From Gavia stellata (lineage: Eukaryota > Chordata > Aves > Gaviiformes > Gaviidae), in assembly GCF_030936135.1 (NCBI RefSeq), contig NC_082597.1:44337095-44401094 (forward strand): 64,000 bases of DNA. Direction: 5' to 3'. Under the pieces are notes generated by a model. It was not told the DNA's origin. It did no database searches and saw only the letters and a program-made list of their open reading frames with translations. Positions 13,431 through 25,000 of the stretch are shown here, piece by piece; the stretch's first letter is position 1; the number at the start of each line of letters is the position of its first letter. A program made the position numbers and the translations under genes.

Positions 13431-13641
13431 GTTTTAGGGTGCCAAGTCCAAATGTTCGTACCTTTGCCAAAAGATGGCAAAAATTAAAAATAAATTATTA
13501 TTTTCTTTCTCCTTCTTTCACTATTTAAATATATAAGCCAGCATATTCAACAGTATTGTGCAATAGGAGGGATCAAAACAAGGCTTCACACTTTTTAATT
13601 TGAAAGATCTGCAGAATATGTTCTACGGATGGTGATTAAAA

Positions 13642-13669
13642 TACATACCACATGAGAGTGTGGTATGTA
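13642..13669. repeat. Perfect 11-bp inverted repeat with 6-nt loop
   Basis: TACATACCACA (13642-13652) is followed after TGAGAG by its exact reverse complement TGTGGTATGTA (13659-13669). It is too short for a typical microRNA precursor, and no longer flanking complementarity was noticed. Confidence 0.85.
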
Positions 13670-15239
13670 CCCAACTCAGCATTGGGTAATTTTTATTTAT
13701 TCATTCCTTGCACTTTTCACTTTCCTTCTTGTGACCCTTCTTAGGACTTGTGACTCATTCTTTTGTTGCATTGTTTTCCCCTCTTCCATGTTTCACCTTT
13801 TCTCTTAATATCTGTTCCCTCACTTTGTTCTTCTTTTGTTTTTCTGTTCTCTCTCCTGAATTGCACTCAACAATCACACTTCTTTATCCGTCACCTTCTT
13901 CCATGACTATTTCACTACCTATAGCGCTTTTTAAGTGCTTTATCCTTCGGTTTTATCCCTTGATACTTGCCCCTTTCAGGATTTCCTTTTCCTTCCCATC
14001 ATAGGCGTTTTTAGGTTAGCATTTTCCCTGCAGATTTGTCTGCTCCCCATCAGCAGTAGTATTGAATTCCCTCTGCAGTAGGAGGAACTGGAGTGGGCAG
14101 ATGCTAATTCTGTCGTGAGGTAGCATCACCTGTAAAGAGGAGAAGGAAACCTGCATCTGAATTCAGCCCAGACTTTTCTTTCTCCTGTTGGTAGTGCCGC
14201 TGTCAGGGGAAGGAGCTGGCTTCAGAAGACTGAAATGCCAGTCCGAAACATCAATTAAGGTCAAAGAGGAACACAGCACTATTGCTTTTAAATGCTCACT
14301 GAGTTTAAATGTTAATATTGAGCTTTGTGAGATATGGGGTTGGGGGATTTATAGCCTCATGGGTTTTTGATTCCATGCCTATTACTATTTAATTAGTCAT
14401 TTCTTTTACAAGAAGTTGAGCTCTGCTTTTACTTCTTCTAGCATTTGATCACTACACTCCACAATCTTCTTATCCAAAAATCTCTTAATAAATATTACAT
14501 AACAACAGAAGATGATGGAAAAAGTTGTGTTCTAGTGGGGTGCACTGAATATTGGAATATTGCATTAGGCTTTACTGCTTAGCCATTACTTAGTCAAGTC
14601 TTCATTGATTTTATATATATTTTTGTGTACCTCTCCTTTCTTCTCCAACAGAGGAAGGGAACAGTGGATAAAAATCTCTGCCTAGTCAGAGCAGATACGG
14701 CTGAAAACACATTATTTGGGAATGCCGCTTCTGGATACGACCAGCCCTCATGTGCAGTTGTTCAGATGCATCCATGTCCATGTACAAACCTAAACAGACT
14801 TTTGTTTTTTTTAAATAAAGCTTGTTATTAAAGGGAAGGCTATGTTTTGGTCAGAAAAATGTTTAGCTTCAGGCAATAAAATTATTCTTCAGCTTTTAAT
14901 CTTTATTTTCTATTCTGTCTCTTCAGTGCCTTAGAAACACTTCACAAAGGCAGGCTCCTGAGGTGCCAGGAGCAGGCACTGGAAAGGGGTTCAGCAAGCA
15001 GGGCCTAAAATAACACTTGAATATAGGTGCATAATGAAGAGAGGATAAAGATGATCAGAGGTAGCAGCTGCGCAAGGCAAAACTACATTTCACCAGAATT
15101 GTAGTGGTCTACTTGTGTCATAGGTTCAGTGCCATCCATGCTCTCCACTTTCTTCTGAGGCTTTGTTTCTCTATCAATCTTTTGGCAATGACAGCGGGTG
15201 CTCTTAGAACTAGTATGATGTGTCCAGATTAAGAAGAGA

Positions 15240-15560
15240 ATGTTGAAAAATAGGAAAATACCTAATAAGATCACCAGGGGACTGGATAACCTGAATTTTA
15301 CAAAAACAACAAGCTTGTTCACTCTAGCAAAAAGAAGACTAAGACTAATATTGAAAAGTATTGATGATATAAATACTAGCACGGGAGAAATGCTACTGAA
15401 GCTAAAAGACAACTCTGGCCATGAATAAACTCAGACTGGAAATTAAAGGAAGCTTTCCAACCATGAGAACAATGCGATTCAGGAACAATCTTCCTGTAAG
15501 TGTAGGAAGAGAAGCATCCTGAACTGAATTGAAGAGGATTTTGAAAAATTTCTAAAAAGG
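15240..15560 (+). repeat. Eroded CR1/L3-type LINE fragment (ORF2 C-terminal region)
   Basis: In the + direction, the 15240-15428 frame contains LFTLAKRRLRLILKSIDD, which resembles the CR1/L3 ORF2 C-terminal stretch 'LFSLAKRRLRGDLI'. Downstream DNA (CTCAGACTGGAAATTAAAGG, then AACAATCTTCCTG) follows the order of that family's 3' coding end. The element is 5'-truncated, has stop codons, shows no octamer tail and is much more diverged than the other CR1 copies here. It likely predates birds. The hydrophobic minus-strand frame at 15083-15412 is only its shadow. Confidence 0.65.
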
Positions 15561-16594
15561 ACTATATGACACTGTCGAGTACTGGAATCTCGCTTTAGTT
15601 GCTTTATCTCTCAGCTAACTTTCACTTTGGACTACCTTCTTCAAAAATTGAAGAGTTTTTAGTGCTTTTATTATAATTGAGAGCATTTTTCTAAAATGCT
15701 GGTTTACACATATATGCATCATCTCTTACAAAAGGTCATCTGGGAAGCAATTTTTGTAAAAGTCTGTCTATGAAAGCATCCATTTAACCCTTTTCATGCC
15801 CTCTGAGCTATTCTCACAGGGTTTTTTTAGTTTTTCTTATGGATAATTTGTTCATTCATAGGATTGTACCCATCTGACAGAATTGGACTGAGTTCTTTTA
15901 ACATGGGAACAGTGAACTAAGCTTGCAAAACTCTGTGAATCAGTCATTCTCAATAATAGTAGTTTTCAGAAGCTTTATTTTTTCCCCCTTACTTGTTTTT
16001 CAGTATAATTCAGGTGAGCATTGTTTAAGCTCCAATAAGATGTTATTTTCCAGAAAATGAGTACTTTACTTTTAGACTGTACCTCTAACAGTCTCCAGTC
16101 TGTAACTCCAGTGCATGACCCTATTTCGTCTGCCATTGTCTCTGGGTTGCCCTTAATTATATTGATATATTCAAAGACTTCCCATATGTAAAAGAGTAAA
16201 ATGCTGCATCATATTTTGCTACTATGTTTTCCCTTCCATTTACATTTCTTAAAATGCCTTGGAATTTTGTCACAGTGCCTTCATACATATGCATGATGTG
16301 CCACTGCAGAAGACAGAACTCTTTATTTTTAGAACTTATGAAAAATGCATCCAAACTTCAAAGATGAATTAGAAATCAAGATTTCTGATTAGATATTTTG
16401 GGATTCAAATCATATGAGAACACTAGAAAGTAGAAAATAAAAAGGGTGCTATTAATGTGTCTTTAGAGAGAGAAAATATCTTGCATAAATCCCAAGCAGT
16501 CTTCTAAGCATTTGGGAGACAGGAAATAAAAAACATAAGCTAAAATGACAATTTTGCTGCCTACAGTTTGTAGCTTGTGATAGTTTAATATGAT

Positions 16595-16634
16595 TGCATA
16601 TTGTTTCTTTCCTCTGCATATTGTTTCTTTCCTC
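16595..16634 (+). repeat. 20-bp perfect tandem duplication
   Basis: TGCATATTGTTTCTTTCCTC is present twice head to tail with no mismatch. It is most simply a recent replication-slippage event. Confidence 0.93.
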
Positions 16635-18439
16635 ACTAAAGATGTGAAATGTCCTGGAATAATCTGTGTTCTATATGTCAGAATTCACTGAAACACAAAC
16701 AGAAACAAAACGACGTAATGTCGTGATTTAAAATTTCTGTAAGCATTGTGTGCTGGCCTAAATACATTTTAGGATTGAACTGCTTTATTAATACATTTAT
16801 AATAAATGTGACATTATTATTTACTCTTCACTGGAAATATTTGTTTTGTTAGCAGGTGAAAATCCACTAGCAGTTTTTGTAAAGTTGGAAATTTTTTATT
16901 AACTTTCAACTCTCTATGTACTAATTTAAAGTCTTTACAAATGAATGACTTCAATTAGGAATTTAAAATGTAAATCAAGTACCACAGCCCATTGCTAATC
17001 TGTGCTTACTAAATTTTGCAGTATTTCGTATTACAAATATTTTGTCTGATTTCTCAAAAAAAAAATAATAGATTCTGTTGTGAAACCTATTATATTTATA
17101 TGTTGAACTGAAATATGGGCTACTTAAAGCTAGTAGTATAAAACCAAAAAATTACTAAATAGAAATTATTATAAATTTTGAAACATAAACATCTTGAGAT
17201 GAACAAATAGAAATGACAGAACTGCATACCCAAAGGTAGAACTTGCAAACAAACGTTAACACTTTTAGCCTTATTAGTACCTTTGAGTCTTATATTTTAT
17301 TTTCCTGTTTTCAAGGGAAAAATCCAAAGTTGTTAAATTTGTGAAGGTTGTAAGATCTTTGAACTATGTCCAATGCCTACAGCTTGTGGAATTCATAAGC
17401 TTCACCATTTGAAAGTGATTCACCAGTTTGGTCTTCCAGTGATTGTACAGTATGCCAGAGAAAGTCTCTCTTCTGTGCTTAGAAACTGAACCTACCACAA
17501 AACCCTGCTGTGCAGTTTACAAGCTGTGCAGCAGAACAAAGATGTCAAAATAGAATCTGTTTCCTTTTTTTACCAAAAATTTTTTCTTGGTTCAAAACTG
17601 TCCTTCTCTGTATTGGGCCAGTTCATTAACAAATAATGTTTGCCTGCCCAGAACTCTGCTCATTTACAAAATCTGCATATTACCTACAGTATTTACTTAG
17701 TTCTTACTCGTAGTTCTCATAGCTCCTCCCAAGACAAGGAAGGTGATTACTGCATACAAGAAGAATCCCATTTTTAACTACTTATAGTTTATTCTCTTTA
17801 AAGAGCAAAACATTTCAATCAGATCTACCCAAAACATAACAAATTTGCTACAATCTGCAGTTTGAGATGTGCTCAGAAAATATTGTCTTCAGGCATTCAA
17901 AACAAGAACTGTGATTATTATTGAGTGGCTAATGTGAAGAGATTATTTTAAAACATTAACTCTTCCTTTTTCCTCTGCTTTATATCCCTGCCTTACTCAA
18001 TAAAAATAAAGCAAAACAAACAAACAAAAAATTCCTCACCAGACAATAAGAATGGAAAGTTTCATTTAAAGGAAGGGATGATAGGCAGGAACATACAAAA
18101 AAACCCATGTGGTTAGCCTTGAATATACCAGGCACTCAGTGATGACCATTAAAATTACTTCAAAGCAATATGCAATGCATTACTATAGGATGGGAGAAGC
18201 AGTTATTCTAACATCAGAAGTGAATTGGGTTGTTTAACATCTCGGCTTCTTGAGCACTATAGCCATTTTAGTATAATTAAATGAAGATGAGTTGGATGAC
18301 TATTACTTTCCCATATTTAGAGGGCCTAGCCATGATTCATGCTTTGTGTGTAAAGTATGCAACAGAAATGTAGTAGGTCTTGGAATATGGCCAAGCGCTG
18401 TTCCATGTTTATGAGTATACAGAAATATAGAGATTTACT

Positions 18440-18660
18440 ATGCTAGATGAAACCTATATTCCATCTAGTTTAATATAGGTTAGTACCCATCCAATATAGT
18501 ATATAATGTCTGGCAGTATTTAGAATCAGATGCTTCAAACAGACATGCAAGAAATCCCAAACCAGCTTGTTGTAGAGTACTCTGTCATATGGGAAATTAC
18601 TCCTAACCCTTTACTGTTGACAGTTTGGTAAGTGCCCAAAGGAATGAGACTTCGTAGCTT
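18440..18660 (+). repeat. Ancient amniote interspersed repeat relic
   Basis: Motifs in order are ATTCCATCTAGTTTAATATA, GTCTGGCAGTA, CAGATGCTTCAAACAGAC, ATGCAAGAAATCCCAAA and GGGAAATTACTCCTAACCC. This follows the order of a dispersed repeat seen in reptile genomes ('ccatctagtccagtatcctgtct..gcagtggc..cagatgcttcagagg..tgcaagaaacccc..cttcctaacccc'). I cannot assign its Repbase name from memory. Divergence is high but the collinear match is more than chance would suggest. Confidence 0.5.
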
Positions 18661-21600
18661 TCCAAGGGTAGTGAAAGGTAGTTTCAGAAGAGAATGTGGG
18701 AGAAGACTTTTAGGTCACATTGCAATTCACTTCCCAAAGGGTACATCCGATATCCCTCTGTTTACACAAAATACTTTTTTTTTCCACTCTCCTATGTCTC
18801 AGGAGAGAGAGGTTCTTGGTTGTGTATGCCTAGAACATAATCAAAGAAACTTGTTAAAATATAAACCCAAAAGGGTTTACAGAGATTTATATTACCAAAA
18901 GTTAAAAATTGTTCCTGACAGGTTCCCAAGATACAATTTCCTTTTACATTTTCAGTACTAGTTTCCATTACAAGTGAAAGTGATGGGCTCAAAATATAGC
19001 CAATTAAATTCTGTACAGCATCATTAGGCTGCAATACACAATGAGATGAACAGGTTTGCTAAAAAACAGTCCTTTATTTTCTGTGCTATTATAATGTATT
19101 TTCTTACCCAAATCTTTTAACAGTCCCGTGTTCTAATGAGACAGCCATTCTAGATTAGAATTTCCATCACTCCTAAACAGTTGCAACTTACAAAAAAGAC
19201 CTGAAAATAATTGGTTATTATTCACTCCAGCTATGAATGAATAGATTTATTTGCTTCTGCTGAAGTGTTGAGCAGTTGAAGTTACACTCTGCAAACTGTA
19301 CCACTTCCTTAGCCTGTTAGGTAGATGCACAGTATCAGGATCTATAAATGCATTCTAGCAAATATTTATTTTGCACTGTAATTAGCATTCTTTGTTGCTT
19401 TTTTTTTTTTGTTCTAAAAGGACAGTCTCTGCATCAAGGACTGTCTGAAGTCTTGTCTTCTGTGCTGACCCATTCCCGCATGTGTAGGTAGAACAAGTGC
19501 TGAAGAGAAGGCAAGTTTGCTGGTGAAGTTACACTGTCTTCTGAAATTGAGTAATGCAGGCTGACAAAAGCTGTTTCTATTAGGATAACGGCATACCTTA
19601 GAAGTTCTGGTGACATGTCTGCACTGAAGCGATCTGCTGGCATAGCTGTGGCCTCAGTTAGATAAGCAAAAGCGAATAAAGAGAACAGAGGAAGGAAGGG
19701 ACAATTGATGAGAGGAAGGGGAGTTAAAAGTGAGAAAGGGTTTTGCTGCATAGCAAGAGAATTATGAAGGTGTAGGAGGAGGCTTGAATGATAGCTAAGT
19801 GTCTAAATTTCACTTTCTGCTTCTGAAAATCTCTTATTAATATTACACAGAGGCTGAGGTAAGATAGAGGGGAAGAATAGAGAACAGGAGAGAGAATATG
19901 TCTGGAGGAGGGATCTCAAGAGATAGACTGAAGATGGTTAATGAAGCGGAGAAATGTGATTCTTGGGGTAGAATGAGTCACACACCAGGATAAGGAAAAG
20001 GGGAGCAAAATAACAGCCATGAGCAAAGGGAAAAGGCAAGGCTAAAACCACCAAATAAGTAGAAGAAGGAACTTAGCCTTTAAAAAAGGTAGAAGTAGTT
20101 TATTTAAAAAGAAACAGATGTTAATGCAGGTTGTGCTGAAATATCAGGTGATGACAAGAAGAGTATCTGTGTCTAACTTTGCCTGCACGTAGATGCTGCT
20201 GCAGTGCACCCCAGGGTGCTGGTTCTGATTCTCCAAAATGAAGGCCTGCTACAACATGTCATGGCTTCCACTGAGGCCACACATGTAGATGTCAGGTGTA
20301 AATGCAGCCCTAAATGCCTTTTAGGCTAGTATGTATATTTCAACATAATTCACAACCTTTATTATTGGCCAGATTCTCATTTCACAGCAGGTATTACTTG
20401 CCCTTTTTTTCACAGGATGGCTTGTCACCAGAAGTGTGAGTAGGCTTCAACAGAAAGAAGCAGACTTCACCTACTGTACCACCTTTGCCTGTCAGAAAGA
20501 ATTAAATAGACAAATAAATGTACCTAACTGTCATGTTTCTAACCACTGCTCTAAATGCTAGGCAATAGTCTCCTTTGGTAAGCAGAGTACAGATACCTAA
20601 GACCCCAGTATCCATTATTTCCCTGCTGTCTCACAACTGGTTTTGTAACAAGGCAAAGTGTGTGCTGTTCTCGTCCCGTGTAGAAACTACTGCTGCTAGT
20701 ACTGAAGTGAGCTGAAAAGTGGGTGTACTGTAAATCTAAAAGTTCTTGATTCAAGCATTGCAGATAACCCAGTAAAAGAGGTAACGGTCATAGAGTTCTT
20801 GTTATGCTAGATGAAAAAGTAGAAAAATAAAGGTCTCGGGTATCTTTTGAGAGTTTGAGATGATAACTTCAGTGTTCTTGTGGCACAGCCGTAGGTAAGT
20901 GCTCTCTGAAGTGAGCTCTGACTGGAGGACTTAATGCTGTAGGGCAGTTCTCGTCAGCTGCAGTGTCTCACATCATAGGTCCCCACTTTGAATCCAGGCC
21001 ACTCTCTCAGCAGAAAAAGCTGCTGTGTTGAGCTATTCCCATGTCACAGGCAACATGCATTTCTTGAAACGTTACGCCATCACAGCTTGGTTGCTGAAGT
21101 TGCACTAAGGGGCTACAGCACCTCCCTGAGTTTTGTTCCTTAAACTGCCCCCTGCTAATGATAAAGTCATGGGACTGGAATGTGGGGTAAACAAGCAGCT
21201 AATGAAGTAATCACCAAGCTGTAGTCAGGAATCTGCAAACACAAAGAAGAATAAACGTTCGAGTGAGAGGGGTAAAGAATACTTGTTGAATCCAAACTAA
21301 CCAAAAAAGCGTCTTTACACTACACAGTTTTGACTAAAGTTTCACCTTCCGTGCAGGCAAAGGCATCCCAGTGCTTCAGCCCTCCTGATCCCTTCCTTCT
21401 TCTTCTACTGAAGTTACAGCCTCCAATTTGTTCCCATTAGCAACATCCACTGTCAGCCAGTGGCTGGCTGATACTGCAGTTCTTTGCTCTTTAGCATTTC
21501 TTCTACAAGAGCCGACAGTGTTTCAGAGAGATGACACTCTCCCTCTTTGGAGACAGCCAGCTGCCACTATATTTTCTTCTCTCCCAATGGTGTATTTTGG

Positions 21601-22048
21601 CAGTAGATTTCCTTTGCAGCTGTGACTACAATTTGCATTTGGAGAGTATTGGTTTAGAAAGAGAAGGTATTTAACAGAGCTAACAATTATTGTTTTCAAA
21701 TCGTTGGAAAGGTGATGAAAATTCCAGTCAGTGCTTGTGCTTATGAATTAAAAACAAATATCACTCGTTGCTTCTCTCTCCTACTGAGACAGCTGATAAC
21801 AGCTGAAACACAGATGCCGCATTAGCCCAGGTTTCAATATGAGGGAACTTTCAGTGGGGACTTACTTCTCAACCTAGGTCCAGGTTTATTAAACTCTTCA
21901 AGGAAAGCCGGACTGCGTGTGTGTAGGACAAGGAAGCTGCAATTGTTTCAAACTTCCAAGGAGATACGTTGGCTTTTGGTTCGTTAGGCACTCTGTGAAC
22001 TTAAATGTGATGTTTTTGTAAAGGGCAGAAGAAAGAAAAAAGTACTTT

Positions 22049-22072
22049 TGTGTGTGTGTGTGTGTGTGTGTG
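22049..22072 (+). repeat. (TG)12 dinucleotide microsatellite
   Basis: Twelve uninterrupted TG units. Likely polymorphic in length and able to adopt Z-form DNA in principle. Confidence 0.97.
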
Positions 22073-25000
22073 TTTTAAAAGAATTAGATAATATACTTTT
22101 CCATTTACAAAAAAAGTCTTTTTTTTGTCTAGGTTTAAACAATTTTAAAATATCCTATTTATTTTTTTGGTAGCAAAAATATGAACAGAATGAAGTTCAA
22201 AACGATGTTGTTTCAAGCTTTCATCTCTTTGCTAGCAATTAATAATAAACAAACAAGAATTACAAGCTTATAATTAAAGGTTTAGTAGTTGCTGTTTGGT
22301 TTAAAATGACCTTGAAGTGGTATTCTTCTTTTCATCTTTCTTTTCTCTTTGCTGATGTACATTCCAGCAGGGCTAATTCCCCTTTTTTTCTCTAAGGGCT
22401 TTGCTGAAATGAAGGCAAAACTTTCACTTTCGTCTCTTCATATTTATGATAATCTTTTTCTTGTCACATTCTTAATATTTTACTGCATCCACTTTCATTC
22501 CATTGTGAATGTCCCTTGTGCTCTAAGTCCAATTTTCTGCTTTTACCTCACAGTGCTTAAACTATCCATTCTATTCTGCTCTGTTTTCATCAAGAACCAG
22601 CCCTTAGCAACTAGATAACAGCCTGATACTGAAGATTTCTTCTTTTCACACACTATAATACATCTTTTCTCTTCCAAAGAGATTTCAGGAGCTCATCAAA
22701 TGCCTGTGCTACAGAACAATGCATCCATGTGCTTTCTCCCAAATACCTTTTCTCTTCACAGAACTTTGAAATGCTAACTTATTTATTACTCTCTTCTAAA
22801 GAGAAAGCAAACAATTTCATCAATCATGTTGAATCCTTTTGTGCTCCCTTTTTATAATGTAGGTATGATCTCTGGAAAGCTCTTGGCTGCAAGTTTTTAG
22901 AGAAAGCCAAGGATTTCTTTAATAATTAGTGCTACATTCATTATAGAGGACCAAGCTTTTGCAAGTAGTGCTGGCATTATCATTTGATTCCAGTCCTGTG
23001 TTTACATGCGTTCAAGAAGACAAAATGTCCATGCCACAAAGCAGAAACACATGTACTGAAAGGGTCTTAAAGGTCATGCTAGCCTCCTTACATCCTACTT
23101 CTGTTTTGGCTTACTATCCTCATCCTTTTCCAGAGGAATACACTTTGATTTACAGATTGCAGAGGGCAAAAAAAAGCTACCAGAGGCTGGAAACGAAGTT
23201 AAAATTATGATTTGTCTGTCCCAGTCACCTCCTCTTCTTGAGCCCATGGAGCAGCAGGGAGTGTGAACCTCTCTGCCTTATGTCATCCTCCTCATTGTCC
23301 AAGTTTAGCAGCCAAGCAGTGGTAGCACATGACCTTGGAGGATGTGTATCAATAGTGCTGAAGTTCCCCAGCTACCAGTCTGCTATGCCACACAGTGCAA
23401 AGCAGGCCACAGATCACATAATAGTGAAAATGATACTGTTTTCAGCTAAAAGTTTGATAAAGATGCATAGTTGTACACCAGCCGTGGTGACCTGAAAAGT
23501 GGGAACAGAATGCATAACTAATTTTCTTTGTTCTGCGCTCTATGGCAACAGATAGTCTTATTTTCCTATGCACATATGATCAGTAAGTTTTTTGGTTTAA
23601 TTTTTAAATGGATCATGGTTATAGGTTAGGGTTCATGACCAATAAATGGTTATAATGCCATAGCTGTATATAGAGCTTCGCAATAAACAAAATAGGGGAG
23701 AAAAAAGAAAACTGAACAAACCAACAAAAAAAGCATTATCACATTGAAGCATTCAATTAGACAACATGATCATCAAAGAAAATAAGATCTGAAACAGAAA
23801 AGATTTTTTAAAATTATATCAATAAAATGTCTATACAAAGTAGAACTCTTAGGTTCTCTCGTGTTCGTTTGCTCACTTAAAACTGTTGTTTTTCTTCATG
23901 AATGTTAACAGTATAGCACTTAGTGTACACGCAGCCCTTCTTCTGATGTCCCGGTTGGACAATTAGCTCAATCAGCTAAATCTACAGGAAAACTTAATGA
24001 GACAATGTGCTCTAAGGTGTTTAGCTGCTAGAGATCTAACTGCAATGGCAGTACTGTGTTAAAGTACTGCTGCACTGGGTTGAAGAACAACATTCCTGTA
24101 ACCATCCTGTAACCAATGAGGTGTTCAGAGCTGTCTAAGTTGAATTACCAGTAGGTTAAGTAAAATTTGCTCAAGTTTCTGTGCACAAACTTGAAAAACT
24201 GAATTATCCTACTTACAGGCTTTTGATGAACAGCACTTTGCCCCCAACAAGCACTGAGTCAATGGTTTAAAACAGAGAGCACTGTACTGAGCAGAAGAAG
24301 GAAGTGCTCAGAACAAAATCGGGAAACCCAGCAATAGCAACAAATCAGCCATGCCTATTAAGTAGGATTTCTATCTCCCCAGGTTGTTTTGGCAATAGTG
24401 CTAACCTTAGTTGCCCTCCTGCAGCAGTAAGTGGCTAATGAGGCAGAATGGTCTCTCAATCACTGCCTCAGTCAGAATGCTACTGCAGACTGTTGTCCAA
24501 ATTTAGGGTAGATCCATCCCTTAGTCTAAAAGGGCATGATGCTCTGGGACTTTACCTGCCGTCCTAGATGAGGCACTCAGGAGGACTGCTTTCAGAATTC
24601 AGCCCAGGTATCTCAGTTGGCCTCAGTCCACCACGTTTCTTTCAAAGCTGTGCTGAACTTCCAGATGGAAGTGGGGAATATTCATGACCCAGAAGGGTCA
24701 TACCATCAGACAGAGACACCAGACTGCTGTTGTCATCCTATTTATAAAAGCAGAGCAAATCAAGGTTGTGGATTTGGTTAGAGGATCCCTGATGCTGTGC
24801 ATATAAATGGCCCTGCTCTCTACACCGTTGGGCTGTATCATAGCTTTAGACCAAGCTTCCCATACAATATCCAGAAGACGTGAGTACCTCAAAATGGGTT
24901 GCTCAGCAGCCAGCATGTTGAGTGAGAAGCTGCCTAATTAGCAGGGTATGCTAAAAACAGGAGTGACTCATAAATCCTGCTCCTCCTCTGAACTGTCTCC

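Larger units (their letters stand above)
9581..15239. other. Non-coding DNA upstream of SYT1 coding exon, part 2
   Basis: No gene is recognisable. The interval is AT-rich except for about 12530-13430, which is richer in GC and CpG. It contains a 15-bp-period triplet repeat (10102-10146), a 27-bp direct repeat (13351-13401) and a perfect 11-bp hairpin (13642-13669). Open frames on both strands over 12400-13470 overlap heavily and have no recognisable product; raised GC alone would generate them. Confidence 0.6.

Noticed and set aside
15083..15412. Minus-strand 109-codon frame with a hydrophobic, membrane-protein-like N-terminal half
   Set aside because: It lies antisense to the eroded LINE relic; the hydrophobicity comes from reading the complement of lysine- and asparagine-rich sequence.
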